A stretch of DNA of 64,000 nt from contig NZ_BAABFC010000014.1 of NCBI RefSeq assembly GCF_039540575.1, positions 129,661 through 193,660 on the forward strand. The letters run 5' to 3'. The DNA is from Pseudaeromonas paramecii (GTDB lineage Bacteria > Pseudomonadota > Gammaproteobacteria > Enterobacterales > Aeromonadaceae). Shown in pieces: positions 55,393 to 63,893 of this stretch (position 1 is its first letter; the number at the start of each line of letters is the position of its first letter). Position numbers and translations under genes: made by a program. A model generated the notes under the pieces. It did no database searches. It was not told the DNA's origin and was given only the letters and a program-made list of their open reading frames with translations.

Positions 55393-55935
55393 TTGATCAA
55401 GAAAATCACCCTCGGTCTGCTGCTGGGTCTGGGGGCCAGTGCCCTGCTGCTGACCATGTATTTTGTGCTGATCGATCGCTGGCCCTGGCAACACCCCTTG
55501 CCCTGGCATTACAACCTGGAGGGCTACCAGCAGGCGGCCAGCCTATCCCGCCAGAGCGGCAAGCCGATCCTGTTGCTGATCGAGCGGCGCCGCTGCCGGC
55601 GCTGTGAAATGCTGGAGCAAAATCTGCTCAAGGATCCGCATCTGGAGAGCGTGGTGGGAGATCTGATCCTGGTGCGGCTGGACATCAGCGCCAACAGCGC
55701 CACCGCCCAGCTGACGGCCCGTTACGGTCGGGATCTGAAACTGCCGGTGATGTTCCTGGAGACGGAACCTGGCGAGAAGGCCTACCCGCTGCACCTGAAC
55801 CCCGAGCTGTCCCACATCTGGGTGCCAGGCCAGCCGGGCACCCAGGGCAACAAGATGCCCCTGTCGGTGGCCAGCCTGGATCTGGCCATAGAACGCACCC
55901 TACAGCAGATTCAGCCGCCCACCCAGACCCCCTGA
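55393..55935 (+). CDS. Thioredoxin-like, membrane-anchored protein
   Basis: The protein is about 180 residues from TTG 55393 (GGAGG lies ten bases upstream); an in-frame ATG at 55306 would add a basic 29-residue tail without a good ribosome site. An N-terminal signal anchor (ITLGLLLGLGASALLLTMYFVLI) is followed by a thioredoxin-like fold (GKPILLLIERRRCRRCEMLEQ, LKLPVMFLE), with CRRC as the redox pair. It is probably periplasmic and thiol-active. Its last 25 bases overlap the convergent peptidase gene. Confidence 0.75.
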   Translation: MIKKITLGLLLGLGASALLLTMYFVLIDRWPWQHPLPWHYNLEGYQQAASLSRQSGKPILLLIERRRCRRCEMLEQNLLKDPHLESVVGDLILVRLDISANSATAQLTARYGRDLKLPVMFLETEPGEKAYPLHLNPELSHIWVPGQPGTQGNKMPLSVASLDLAIERTLQQIQPPTQTP

Positions 55936-56774
55936 GCCGGCATCTGACCATTCAGGGTGAAGGGGATGGCCACCAGCCGCCGGCCATCGTTGTGCTGCAC
56001 GGCAAAGTGCAGGTGCGGCCCAGTGCTGTAACCCGTGTTGCCCGAGTTGGCCAGCCAGCTGCCCGCCGAGACCGACTGACCTAACCCCACACGCACCGAG
56101 TGGGGTTGCAGGTGGGCATAGAGGGTCAGGGTGCCGTCCGGATGTAACAGCCGCAGGTAGTTGGTGCGTGCCCGTCCAGAAAGATCCTGGGTATGGCCCA
56201 CATAGCCATCGACAAAATCCACCACCACCCCCGCCTTGGCCGCCAGTACAGGGGTGCCTTCCGGCATGGCCAGATCGATGGCGTAGCGATTGCCCGGCAA
56301 CTGATGGCTGTAGCCACCGTCAAACCCCTGGGAGACCCGAAAACGACCGGCAAACGGCGGCCGCAGCTGAGCTCGAGAGACGGTGCTCGGCGCGCCCAGC
56401 ACAAACTGATGGCCGATGCCCAGTCGCCCTGGGCCGCGATAGGCCACCTTGGCCACAAACCGCTCGCTGCGTCCCGCCACCAGGATGGGACAGCGAAGAT
56501 CCTGACTGCTGGTCACCCCCTGCTGTCGGTCCAGCTGCAGGGTAACGGTCACCGGGGCCGTCAGTTCATTGATCACATAGAGATTGCCACTGGCGGTATA
56601 TCTGAGCTTGACCTTGTCCGGGTCGGGATCGAACTCGTCCAGCTCCTGGGGGGAAAACGGCGAGGCCCGGGCGGCATCATCGGTGTAATTGATGACCCCC
56701 TGCTCGTCTACGTACTTGAACACGGCGGCCTGCAGCGGCCAGACCAGCAGCGCCAGCCAGACCCAGGATCTCAC
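55911..56774 (-). CDS. M23 metallopeptidase with N-terminal DUF4124-like domain
   Basis: This 287-residue secreted protein has a short hydrophobic leader (MRSWVWLALLVWPLQA), then FKYVDEQGVINYTDD (DUF4124 pattern), a beta-rich middle, and an M23 LytM domain. Its zinc site parts are GYSHQLPGNRYAIDLAMPEG and GPHLHFAVQ. It likely cuts peptidoglycan cross-bridges or activates amidases. The GTG start at 56774 overlaps the rimI stop (GTGA); the frame upstream lies within rimI. Confidence 0.88.
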   Translation of the reverse strand: MRSWVWLALLVWPLQAAVFKYVDEQGVINYTDDAARASPFSPQELDEFDPDPDKVKLRYTASGNLYVINELTAPVTVTLQLDRQQGVTSSQDLRCPILVAGRSERFVAKVAYRGPGRLGIGHQFVLGAPSTVSRAQLRPPFAGRFRVSQGFDGGYSHQLPGNRYAIDLAMPEGTPVLAAKAGVVVDFVDGYVGHTQDLSGRARTNYLRLLHPDGTLTLYAHLQPHSVRVGLGQSVSAGSWLANSGNTGYSTGPHLHFAVQHNDGRRLVAIPFTLNGQMPAQGVWVGG

Positions 56775-57223
56775 GCCCCAGGATCCAGGGTGCGACCCAT
56801 CAGCAGGGCATCCTCCCGCCCGGTGTTGGTGGGATAGTAATTCCTGCGGCAGCCGACCTCGTGATAACCGGCAGACAGGTAGAGCCCTTGTGCCGTACGA
56901 TTGCTGCGCCGCACCTCCAGCCACCAGTGCCGACAGCCCAGCGCAGTACTGCGCGCCAGATAGTCCCCCAGCAGGGCCCGACCCCATCCCCGGCCACGGC
57001 AATCGGGCCGCAGGCAGAGATTCATCAGGGTGCTTTCATCCAGCAGCCAGTCCGCCAGGTAGTACCCCACCAGCTGCCCCTGATGCCAGGCGCCGCCACC
57101 GAGATAACGCTCGCCAAAGCAGGAGGCCAGCAGGGACGCGCTCCAGGGGTGGTCATAGGCCGCTTGCTCGATGAGCAGCATGGCCGGCAGATCTGCCGGC
57201 GATAAGGGACGCAACTCAAGCAT
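56771..57223 (-). CDS. rimI: Ribosomal protein S18-alanine N-acetyltransferase
   Basis: This 150-residue GNAT enzyme acetylates the N-terminal Ala of S18. The acetyl-CoA site is RPDCRGRGWGRALLGDYL, and the C-terminal pattern LEVRRSNRTAQGLYLSAGYHEVG with NYYP is typical of RimI. Its start overlaps the end of holD by eight bases, the conserved holD-rimI pair. Confidence 0.93.
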   Translation of the reverse strand: MLELRPLSPADLPAMLLIEQAAYDHPWSASLLASCFGERYLGGGAWHQGQLVGYYLADWLLDESTLMNLCLRPDCRGRGWGRALLGDYLARSTALGCRHWWLEVRRSNRTAQGLYLSAGYHEVGCRRNYYPTNTGREDALLMGRTLDPGA

Positions 57224-57566
57224 GCCGCTGACACCAGGCTTGCCACAACCGCCGCTTGGCGGCGCCATCCGCCGGCAGCGGGCAGTGCAGGGCACAGTCG
57301 ACATCCGGTGCCGCCGCGGTGCTCAGGCTCCACGCGGGGTCGGCGCCAGCTTGCCAAGGGGACCAGGCGTTCGGTGCCAGCCCAAAGGCGCGGCACAGAT
57401 CCGCCACCCAGACCGGCACCGGCCCCTTGATCCAGAGGCAGCCATCCGCCGAGGCGGGTTCAGGCGCAGCCTTGGGTTCCGGCCCCATGGCCAGCCGCGC
57501 CGGATGACGCAGCTGCCAGTCGGTCAGCCCCATCTCGATGAGTCGTTGTCGCCTGTGTGAGTCCAT
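57216..57566 (-). CDS. holD: DNA polymerase III psi subunit
   Basis: This protein of about 116 residues bridges the clamp loader and SSB. The N-terminal pattern RRQRLIEMGLTDWQLRHPARL matches the E. coli HolD start (QLGITQWSLRRP), and the rest is variable as usual. Two ATGs (57569, 57566) exist; 57566 gives six bases from AGGGG. Identification rests on the N-terminus plus linkage to rimI. Confidence 0.85.
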   Translation of the reverse strand: MDSHRRQRLIEMGLTDWQLRHPARLAMGPEPKAAPEPASADGCLWIKGPVPVWVADLCRAFGLAPNAWSPWQAGADPAWSLSTAAAPDVDCALHCPLPADGAAKRRLWQAWCQRHA

Positions 57567-57693
57567 CATCCGCCCCTTGAAAAAACCGGGGCATAAATAG
57601 CAAACCCGGCCAGCAAAAGCCACCGCAAGGCCCGGAAAAACCGCGAGTTATCCAGGATTTCAAACGACGCTGGTGATAAAAAAACCTTGCCTT

Positions 57694-57709
57694 TGTGATG
57701 GTAATCACA
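57694..57709. promoter_or_regulatory. CRP-type site 1
   Basis: TGTGA, six bases, TCACA, a perfect CRP core. The full arms are TTGTGAT and ATCACAA around GGTA. It is 58-75 bases upstream of ravA. Confidence 0.6.
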
Positions 57710-57723
57710 ACAATAGGAGCTTT

Positions 57724-57739
57724 CGTGAATCAGTTCACA
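57724..57739. promoter_or_regulatory. CRP-type site 2
   Basis: CGTGA, six bases, TCACA, one mismatch from the CRP core, centred 30 bases (three helical turns) after site 1. Confidence 0.45.
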
Positions 57740-57767
57740 ATTTCGTCATCTCTCCTTCGAGGCAGGC

Positions 57768-59387
57768 ATGAGTGTAAACCCCTTACCGGATCGCATTGGC
57801 AGACTGCTGGACGCCCTGGCCCAGGGCCTGTATGAACGTAAGGATGTAGTACGCCTGTGCCTGCTGGCCGCCCTGGCCGGCGAGAGCGTCTTCATGCTGG
57901 GCCCCCCCGGCATCGCCAAGAGCCTGATCGCCCGCCGCCTGATCCACGCCTTTGACCAGAGCCGTGCCTTCGAATACCTGATGACCCGCTTCTCCACCCC
58001 GGACGAGGTGTTCGGCCCGCTGTCCATCCAGGCCCTCAAAGACGAGGGCAAGTATGAGCGCCTGACCCAGGGCTATCTGCCCGAGGCCGAGGTGGTGTTT
58101 CTGGACGAGATCTGGAAGGCCGGCCCCGCCATCCTCAATACCCTGCTCACCGTCATCAATGAGCGTCGCTACCGTAACGGTGTGCGAGAGGTGGCGGTGC
58201 CCATGCGCCTGCTGGTGGCGGCCTCCAACGAGCTGCCCCAGGCCGACAGTGGTCTGGAGGCCCTCTACGACCGGCTGCTGTTCCGGGTCTGGCTGGATCG
58301 CATTCAGGAGAAGCAGAACTTCCGCGCCATGCTCACCAGCCGCCAGGACCCCCAGGCCGATCCGGTGGACGCCAAGCTCAAGATCAGCCAGGACGAGTAC
58401 CAGCAGTGGCAACAAGCCCTGACGCAAGTCGCCTTGCCCGACAGCGTGTTCGAACAGCTGTACCGCTTCCGAGAGCAGCTGGCCCAACTGGTGGGGGATG
58501 GTCAGACCGAAGGGGTCTACGTCTCGGATCGTCGCTGGAAGAAGGCGGTCCGCCTGCTGCAGGCCAGTGCCTTCTTCAATGGCCGCAGCCAGATCGGCGG
58601 CCTGGATCTGCTGCTGCTCAAGGACTGCCTGTGGCATGACCTCTCCAGCAAGGAGCAGGTCAACAAGCTGATGCTGGAGTTCGCCCGCCGTCAGGCCTTC
58701 GGTCAGGACAAGATACAGTTCTCCCTGCAGCGGCTGCATAACGATCTGGAACGGTTGCAACGGGACTGGGTGCGTGAACTGGCCTGCAAACTCACCCCGG
58801 CCCGCCGCTGGCGGCCCGGCAAGGAGCAGAGCTGGCGGCTGGATGCCAAGCAGCTGGGCCTCAAGGAGTTGCCCCTGACCCTGCGCCTGCTATTCCTGCA
58901 ACCCTGCTGCCTGGACAACGCACAGCCGGATCGCCCCACCCTGTGGGCCGAGGTGGACAGCCAGCAGTGGCAGCAGTGGCAACGCAAGGGGGGCCCCATC
59001 CGCGCTCGCTTCAACGAGCGTGAACAGCGCAGCAGCCTGCTGCTGGATGTGGACAGCGAAGGCCGCCTCATCGCCCGGGACGAACGCCATCAAGCCATAC
59101 TGGTGGCCCTGCCCAAGGCCGAAGGCGTACCCGGCTGGTTGCGCCAACGTCAGACCGAACAGCTCGACGAGCTGCTGCAGGCCCTGGGCCAACAGCAACA
59201 GGCCTTGCTCAATCAGCGCCGCAGCTTTGCCGCCCAGTGTCCGCATCTGTTTTTGGAGCAGAGCTGGTTGCGTCAGGTGGAAGAGAGTCTGCTGGCCCTG
59301 GTGGAGCAGGCCGAAACACTGCAACAGCAGTTGCAACAGCAGCGCCAGGAGCTGCTGAGCCTGACCCAGGAGGTGGCACATGCTTGA
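57768..59387 (+). CDS. ravA: MoxR-type AAA+ ATPase RavA
   Basis: The protein has 539 residues. The AAA+ core shows Walker A GPPGIAKS, Walker B VVFLDEIWKAGP and sensor ASNELPQAD, followed by the RavA-specific C-terminal region (LARA and triple-helical parts). In E. coli RavA works with ViaA on respiratory complexes and aminoglycoside uptake and binds the decarboxylase LdcI. It is slightly longer than E. coli RavA (498). GAGG precedes the ATG. viaA overlaps its end by eight bases. Confidence 0.95.
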   Translation: MSVNPLPDRIGRLLDALAQGLYERKDVVRLCLLAALAGESVFMLGPPGIAKSLIARRLIHAFDQSRAFEYLMTRFSTPDEVFGPLSIQALKDEGKYERLTQGYLPEAEVVFLDEIWKAGPAILNTLLTVINERRYRNGVREVAVPMRLLVAASNELPQADSGLEALYDRLLFRVWLDRIQEKQNFRAMLTSRQDPQADPVDAKLKISQDEYQQWQQALTQVALPDSVFEQLYRFREQLAQLVGDGQTEGVYVSDRRWKKAVRLLQASAFFNGRSQIGGLDLLLLKDCLWHDLSSKEQVNKLMLEFARRQAFGQDKIQFSLQRLHNDLERLQRDWVRELACKLTPARRWRPGKEQSWRLDAKQLGLKELPLTLRLLFLQPCCLDNAQPDRPTLWAEVDSQQWQQWQRKGGPIRARFNEREQRSSLLLDVDSEGRLIARDERHQAILVALPKAEGVPGWLRQRQTEQLDELLQALGQQQQALLNQRRSFAAQCPHLFLEQSWLRQVEESLLALVEQAETLQQQLQQQRQELLSLTQEVAHA

Positions 59388-60822
59388 TGTGCAAAGCGTG
59401 GCCATGCTGCTGAGCCTCAACGAAGGTGAATTGATCAAGGAGATGCTCAGCGGTGTCATGGCCGCCCCCCAGATGGTCGGCCTGCTCAAGGGCAACAGCC
59501 GCCTGAAGGCCCACCTGCAAAACCACCTGGATAACTGGAGCCGTGGCCTGCAGGATCTGCTGCAGGGCGAGCCCCTGCCGCCGGAACTGGCGCGGGAGTT
59601 CGAGCTGTATATGGAGGCGCGGCGGGCCAACCCGGAGGCCTTCGATGGCCTGCTGCCACGCCTGCTGAACAAGCTCGACGGCGTCAGCGGCTTTTTGGAT
59701 CATGCCCCGGCCCTGCTGGCACGGCTGCAGGAGTCCAGTCCGGCCAATCGCCAGGATCTGTTCTTGGAGCGCTGGCGCTCCCACCTGGTGCTGCGGGTGA
59801 TGCAACTGGCCATGACCCTTGCAGACCGGGAGCGCGAACGCCTGCTGGACGAGCTGGAAAACCGCATGAAGGTCAGCGAGGAGGTGGCGGACGAGCTGCA
59901 ACTGCAGCAACCCGGCCGCCTCTGGGATCTCAGCCGGGCACGCCTGAGCCGGGGTGACAGCCGCCTGCTGCGCCACTATGCCCGCCTGCTGCAAAACAAC
60001 CCGGATCTGAAGAAGATCGCCGATGAACTGGGCCGCAGTGCCCGGGAAGACAGTCAGCACCAGGAGAAATACGCCCTGGTGGACACCCAGATCATGGCCC
60101 TGGAGCAGCAGGAGCAGATGCCCGACGATCTGGTGGGCATCTATCAGGACAACCAGCTGACCCGCCTGGTCCCCAGTGAGGCGCTGCTGCTCAGCACCCC
60201 CGAGCTGGAAACCCTGTTCTACCAGCACCTGATAGAGCGCCGTCTGCTGAACTATCAGTACAGCGGCCAAGCCAGCCAACCCCAACCGGCGCGAGTGATC
60301 CGTCGCAGTCAGGGTGAACATCAGGAGCCCAAGGGGCCCTTCATCGTCTGCATCGACACCTCCGGCTCCATGAGCGGTTACCCGGAGCAATCCGCCAAGG
60401 CCCTGTGCATGGGCTTGCTGCGCATCGCCCTGCAGGAGGAGCGGGAGTGCATCATCATGCTCTTCTCCACCGAGGTGCTCAGCTATCACCTGACCGGCCC
60501 CGCCGGCTTGCAGGAGGCGGTCAACTTCCTGGGGCGCAGCTTCAAGGGTGGTACGGATCTGGCACCCTGCATGGACAAGGTGCTCAAGGAGATGGCCCAT
60601 AGCCGTTATAGCAACGCCGATGCCATCGTCATCTCCGACTTTATCGCTCAGCGCCTGCCCGATGAGACCCGTGCCCTGGTGGCCCAGCAGAAGCAGCAAG
60701 GCAACCGCTTCAACGGCGTCTGTCTATCCCGGCACGGCAAGCCAGCCCTGATGAAAATCTTCGATCAGGTATGGCGATTCGACACCAGCCTGGGCGGTCG
60801 CCTGCTGCGCCGCCTGCACTAA
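59380..60822 (+). CDS. viaA: VWA-domain protein ViaA
   Basis: This 480-residue partner of RavA has a helical N-terminal part (to about 300) and a C-terminal von Willebrand A domain with the metal site CIDTSGSMSGYPE and GGTDLAPCMDK. Length matches E. coli ViaA (483). AGGAGG lies inside the ravA end, so the two are translationally coupled. A strong palindromic terminator follows. Confidence 0.96.
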   Translation: MLDVQSVAMLLSLNEGELIKEMLSGVMAAPQMVGLLKGNSRLKAHLQNHLDNWSRGLQDLLQGEPLPPELAREFELYMEARRANPEAFDGLLPRLLNKLDGVSGFLDHAPALLARLQESSPANRQDLFLERWRSHLVLRVMQLAMTLADRERERLLDELENRMKVSEEVADELQLQQPGRLWDLSRARLSRGDSRLLRHYARLLQNNPDLKKIADELGRSAREDSQHQEKYALVDTQIMALEQQEQMPDDLVGIYQDNQLTRLVPSEALLLSTPELETLFYQHLIERRLLNYQYSGQASQPQPARVIRRSQGEHQEPKGPFIVCIDTSGSMSGYPEQSAKALCMGLLRIALQEERECIIMLFSTEVLSYHLTGPAGLQEAVNFLGRSFKGGTDLAPCMDKVLKEMAHSRYSNADAIVISDFIAQRLPDETRALVAQQKQQGNRFNGVCLSRHGKPALMKIFDQVWRFDTSLGGRLLRRLH

Positions 60823-60861
60823 GCCCCCAACAACACGCTCATCACGGAAAACACCCATGCA

Positions 60862-60893
60862 AAAAGGCCGATAACCTAGGTTATCGGCCTTTT
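60862..60893. terminator. Bidirectional terminator between viaA and tRNA-Trp
   Basis: A perfect 32-base palindrome centred on CCTAGG (arms beginning AAAAGGCCGATAACC) with T-runs on both ends. It closes viaA rightward and the tRNA leftward. Confidence 0.95.
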
Positions 60894-60899
60894 CTAATC

Positions 60900-60976
60900 T
60901 GGCAGGGGCGGAGGGACTCGAACCCCCAACCATCGGTTTTGGAGACCGCTGTTCTACCAATTCGAACTACGCCCCT
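60900..60976 (-). tRNA. tRNA-Trp (CCA anticodon)
   Basis: On the minus strand the acceptor arm AGGGGCG pairs with CGCCCCT, followed by an encoded GCCA end. The anticodon loop is CTCCAAA (anticodon CCA) and the T-loop is GGTTCGAGTCC. It is 77 bases with the CCA end, close to E. coli tRNA-Trp, and isolated from other tRNAs. Confidence 0.97.
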
Positions 60977-61109
60977 GCAGCAAACGAGGCGAATTATACA
61001 AACTGGTCTTCAAAGGTAAAGGTCTTTTTCGGCCGCTTTGGTTCGATCGCGCAACAAATAGCCGCAAAGTGTTAGACATCTCATTTTACGACCCAAGACG
61101 TCAATGTGC

Positions 61110-61125
61110 AGGCAAACGTTAACAT
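61110..61125 (+). promoter_or_regulatory. PurR-like box overlapping the pyrB -35
   Basis: AGGCAAACGTTAACAT matches the pur-box consensus (ANGCAANCGNTTNCNT) at ten of eleven defined positions. It covers the -35 hexamer, which fits repression. Confidence 0.5.
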
Positions 61126-61147
61126 GCCTGGCGCCTTGCTCTATAAT
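61119..61147 (+). promoter_or_regulatory. pyrBI promoter
   Basis: TTAACA (61119-61124), exactly 17 bases, TATAAT (61142-61147); 11 of 12 hexamer bases match consensus. Confidence 0.85.
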
Positions 61148-61180
61148 CCGCAGCCATCAGCCATCAGATGGAGAAGCCCG

Positions 61181-61324
61181 ATGTCCCAACTTGCGCATCG
61201 CCCTCAGGCACTGCGCCCTTGCGCCATCCGCCCGCTTCTGCGCTTGCTGACCGATCCTTTCGGACAAGGCCCCTATTGCAGGGGCTTTTTGTTGCTCACT
61301 TCACCCATGCATAGGGACACCTGA
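61181..61324 (+). CDS. pyrL: pyrBI leader peptide
   Basis: A 47-codon frame begins 34 bases after the -10 with GGAGAAGCCC upstream of the ATG. It runs through the attenuator hairpin (61266-61290) and stops two bases before pyrB. Its layout is the same as PyrL of E. coli: translation tracking polymerase through the terminator when UTP is low. The peptide sequence (many Arg, Leu, Pro) is not conserved with E. coli, as expected. Confidence 0.75.
   Translation: MSQLAHRPQALRPCAIRPLLRLLTDPFGQGPYCRGFLLLTSPMHRDT
61266..61290 (+). terminator. pyrBI attenuator
   Basis: GGCCCCT pairs with AGGGGCT around ATTGC and is followed by TTTTTG, inside the leader ORF and about 37 bases before pyrB. Confidence 0.88.
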
Positions 61325-61326
61325 CC

Positions 61327-62250
61327 ATGGCCAACCCCCTCTACAAGAAACATATCATCTCCATCTCCGACCTGAGTCGGGATGAGCTGGAGCTGGTGGT
61401 GGAAACTGCCAGCCGCCTCAAGACCGAGCCTCGGCATGATCTGTTGCAGCACAAGCTGGTGGCCAGCTGCTTCTTCGAGGCATCGACCCGTACCCGCCTC
61501 TCCTTCGAAACAGCGGCCCAACGGTTGGGTGGCAGCGTGATCGGTTTTGCCGATGCCGGCAACACCTCCCTGGCCAAGAAGGGGGAGACCCTGGCCGACT
61601 CGGTGCGCGTCATCACCTCCTATACCGATGCCTTCGTCATTCGCCATCCACAGGAAGGCGCTGCCCGCCTGGCCGCCGAGTTCTCCTCCGTGCCCGTGAT
61701 CAACGCAGGCGATGGCTCTAACCAGCACCCCACTCAGACGTTGCTGGATTTGTTCACCATCTTCGAAACCCAGGGGCGCTTGGACAATCTGCATCTGGCC
61801 TTTGTGGGCGACCTGAAATACGGCCGTACCGTGCACTCCCTGGCCCAGGCCCTCAGCCTATTCGGTGCCCGCTTCTACTTTGTGGCCCCCGATGCGCTGG
61901 CCATGCCGGACTACATCTGTGAAGAGCTGGATGAAAAGGGCATAGCGTACAGCGTGCATGACAGTCTGGAAGAGATCATGCCTCAGCTGGACATCCTCTA
62001 TATGACTCGGGTGCAAAAAGAGCGCTTTGAGGAGTCGGAATACCGGCATATCGCCGCCAAATTCGTCCTGACCTGCGAGCAACTGACCACGGCCAAGCCA
62101 AATCTCAAGATACTGCACCCCCTGCCGCGTATTGATGAGATTGAGACCGCTGTGGATGCCACAGACCACGCCTATTACTTCCAGCAGGCCGAGAATGGCG
62201 TCTACGCCCGTCAGGCCCTGCTGGCCCTGGTATTGAACGAAACCGTATAA
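61327..62250 (+). CDS. pyrB: Aspartate carbamoyltransferase, catalytic chain
   Basis: This 307-residue enzyme forms carbamoyl aspartate, the first committed pyrimidine step. Motifs are FEASTRTRLSFETA (carbamoyl phosphate site), INAGDGSNQHPTQTLLD and HPLPRIDEI. Length matches E. coli PyrB (311). It is translated right after the leader peptide and followed ten bases later by pyrI. Confidence 0.98.
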   Translation: MANPLYKKHIISISDLSRDELELVVETASRLKTEPRHDLLQHKLVASCFFEASTRTRLSFETAAQRLGGSVIGFADAGNTSLAKKGETLADSVRVITSYTDAFVIRHPQEGAARLAAEFSSVPVINAGDGSNQHPTQTLLDLFTIFETQGRLDNLHLAFVGDLKYGRTVHSLAQALSLFGARFYFVAPDALAMPDYICEELDEKGIAYSVHDSLEEIMPQLDILYMTRVQKERFEESEYRHIAAKFVLTCEQLTTAKPNLKILHPLPRIDEIETAVDATDHAYYFQQAENGVYARQALLALVLNETV

Positions 62251-62260
62251 GGAGCTCACC

Positions 62261-62725
62261 ATGTCCGAGAAGAAACAGCTGCAGGTGGAAGCCATTCGCA
62301 ACGGTTCCGTCATCGACCATATTCCGGCCGGCCAGGGGATCAAGATCCTCAAGTTGTTCCACCTGTTGGAGACCCGGGAGCGGATCACCGTCGGTCTTAA
62401 CCTGCCTTCTGCCGCCTTAGGGGCCAAGGATCTGATCAAGATAGAGAACAGCCGTCTCACCGATGATCAGGCCAACCAGCTGGCGCTGTTTGCCCCCAAC
62501 GCCACCGTCAACATCATCGAGAATTTCAAGGTGGTTCGTAAGCTCCAGCTACAACTACCAGAGTCTGTAGAGGGTGTATTTGATTGCCCCAACTCCAATT
62601 GCATCAGCCATAAGGAACCGGTGCGCAGCAGCTTCCGGATCCGCGCAATGCGGGATGAGGTGCGCATGAAATGCAAATACTGCGAAAAATCCTTCACCAA
62701 AGAGATAGTTAGCGCACATTTCTAA
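62261..62725 (+). CDS. pyrI: Aspartate carbamoyltransferase, regulatory chain
   Basis: This 154-residue allosteric subunit binds ATP/CTP/UTP. The N-terminal allosteric domain (VEAIRNGSVIDHIPAGQG) and the zinc domain with four cysteines (FDCPNSNCIS, MKCKYCEKSF) are complete. GGAG precedes the ATG. Terminator follows. Confidence 0.98.
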   Translation: MSEKKQLQVEAIRNGSVIDHIPAGQGIKILKLFHLLETRERITVGLNLPSAALGAKDLIKIENSRLTDDQANQLALFAPNATVNIIENFKVVRKLQLQLPESVEGVFDCPNSNCISHKEPVRSSFRIRAMRDEVRMKCKYCEKSFTKEIVSAHF

Positions 62726-62727
62726 TC

Positions 62728-62753
62728 AAAGGGAGGCACTGGCCTCCCTTTTT
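62728..62753 (+). terminator. Terminator of pyrBI
   Basis: AAAGGGAGGC and GCCTCCCTTT pair around a four-base loop, followed by TTTTT, directly after pyrI. Confidence 0.95.
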
Positions 62754-62840
62754 GCCTCCATCCGCCGCTCCCTCGACTATTTATTTCTATACTGAAAACA
62801 CGAAACGACCCGTCCAGCATGGAATCACAAGGGGTGGTGC

Positions 62841-63479
62841 ATGATATTGCTCGTTGGTGGAGAAAAAGGCGGCAGCGGCAAGAGCTGCCTGGCGCAGAAC
62901 CTGGCGGTGTACTTCAAGATCCAGTATCAGGGGGAGGTCTTGCTGGTAGACTGTGACCCGCAACGAACCAGCTCTGACTGGATACAGGAGCGCAAAGACA
63001 CCAGTCTACCCCAACTAAACTGCGTGCAACTCTATGGGAATATTCGCGAAGATTTGCTGAGTCTGAAGAACCGCTACGACTTTGTGGTAGTGGATTGCGG
63101 TGGCCAAGATAACCGTGCGCTGCGCTCCACCATGGCGGTGGCCAGCCATGCACTGATCCCGTTACGCCCCAAGCGGCGCGATCTCAAGACCCTGCCGCAC
63201 ATGGAAGACATCATCAGCACCTGCAAGATGGTCAACCCCACCCTAAAAGCTGCCGTTGTCATGACGCAATGCCCTGCCTTGCCGAATCAGGCCAAACGGA
63301 TACTCGATGCCAAAGAGGTCTGTGAGTCATTCTGCGTTCCCGTCCTCCAGTCCATCATCTATAGCCGAAACGTGTATGATGACAGCGAAGAGCGAGGGCT
63401 CTCTGTGGTTGAAATAGAGCCTGATGGTAAAGCGGCCGCAGAAATAAAAGCCATCGCCAAAGAGTTTATGGACCTATAA
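62841..63479 (+). CDS. ParA-type partition ATPase
   Basis: This 212-residue protein has the deviant Walker A GGEKGGSGKS at its start, then VLLVDCDPQRTSSDW and FVVVDCGGQDN, the ParA/MinD layout. It lacks an N-terminal DNA-binding domain, like small type Ib ParAs. Base composition is lower in GC than the neighbouring core genes. A partner ORF starts 13 bases downstream. Its position between pyrBI and an rRNA operon is unusual for a chromosomal parA, suggesting an acquired cassette. A plasmid- or island-derived role is inferred. Confidence 0.85.
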   Translation: MILLVGGEKGGSGKSCLAQNLAVYFKIQYQGEVLLVDCDPQRTSSDWIQERKDTSLPQLNCVQLYGNIREDLLSLKNRYDFVVVDCGGQDNRALRSTMAVASHALIPLRPKRRDLKTLPHMEDIISTCKMVNPTLKAAVVMTQCPALPNQAKRILDAKEVCESFCVPVLQSIIYSRNVYDDSEERGLSVVEIEPDGKAAAEIKAIAKEFMDL

Positions 63480-63492
63480 GGTAGTACTGCAT

Positions 63493-63867
63493 ATGGGGCT
63501 TTCGGATCTCAAGAAGAAACGTGACAAGACACCCATTGAACCGCTAACGGTTGACGAGTTCATTGATGATGCCGAGCTATATGCCCTTGGTCAGCCAAGG
63601 CTGGTCAGCCCGGAAAGGCGGCAACACCATCCCATCTTGCCGGAGCAGCCCATAGACAGTGAGGTTGGCAGGCCTGTCTATAAGAAAGCGACTTACTCTA
63701 TGTCACTGGACTCGATTGATCAGCTTGCTGATATCGCGATCCGCGATGGCATGAAAAAATCTCAGCTCCTTCGGCTGTTTACCCATTATTTTTATCATCT
63801 TCCGCCGGAAGAAAGAGATCTTATCTACGATCGATTACAGCGCCTGTTCGGCGAGCACCTCAAATAG
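63493..63867 (+). CDS. Small ParA-partner-like protein, possibly ribbon-helix-helix
   Basis: This protein of 124 residues has a charged, disordered N-terminal part (1-70) and a C-terminal segment (YKKATYSMSLDSIDQLADIAIRDGMKKSQLLRLF) that reads like a ribbon-helix-helix (strand, then two helices). Placed just after parA, it would be the DNA-binding adaptor. No family is recognised. A palindromic terminator follows. Confidence 0.7.
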   Translation: MGLSDLKKKRDKTPIEPLTVDEFIDDAELYALGQPRLVSPERRQHHPILPEQPIDSEVGRPVYKKATYSMSLDSIDQLADIAIRDGMKKSQLLRLFTHYFYHLPPEERDLIYDRLQRLFGEHLK

Positions 63868-63893
63868 TCCAATGTCGCAAAACAGAACAAACA

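Larger units (their letters stand above)
57567..57767. promoter_or_regulatory. Divergent control region of holD-rimI and ravA-viaA
   Basis: The region contains two CRP-like palindromes, 57694-57709 and 57724-57739, with centres 30 bases apart. No clear -10 for either direction was fixed. Confidence 0.5.
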
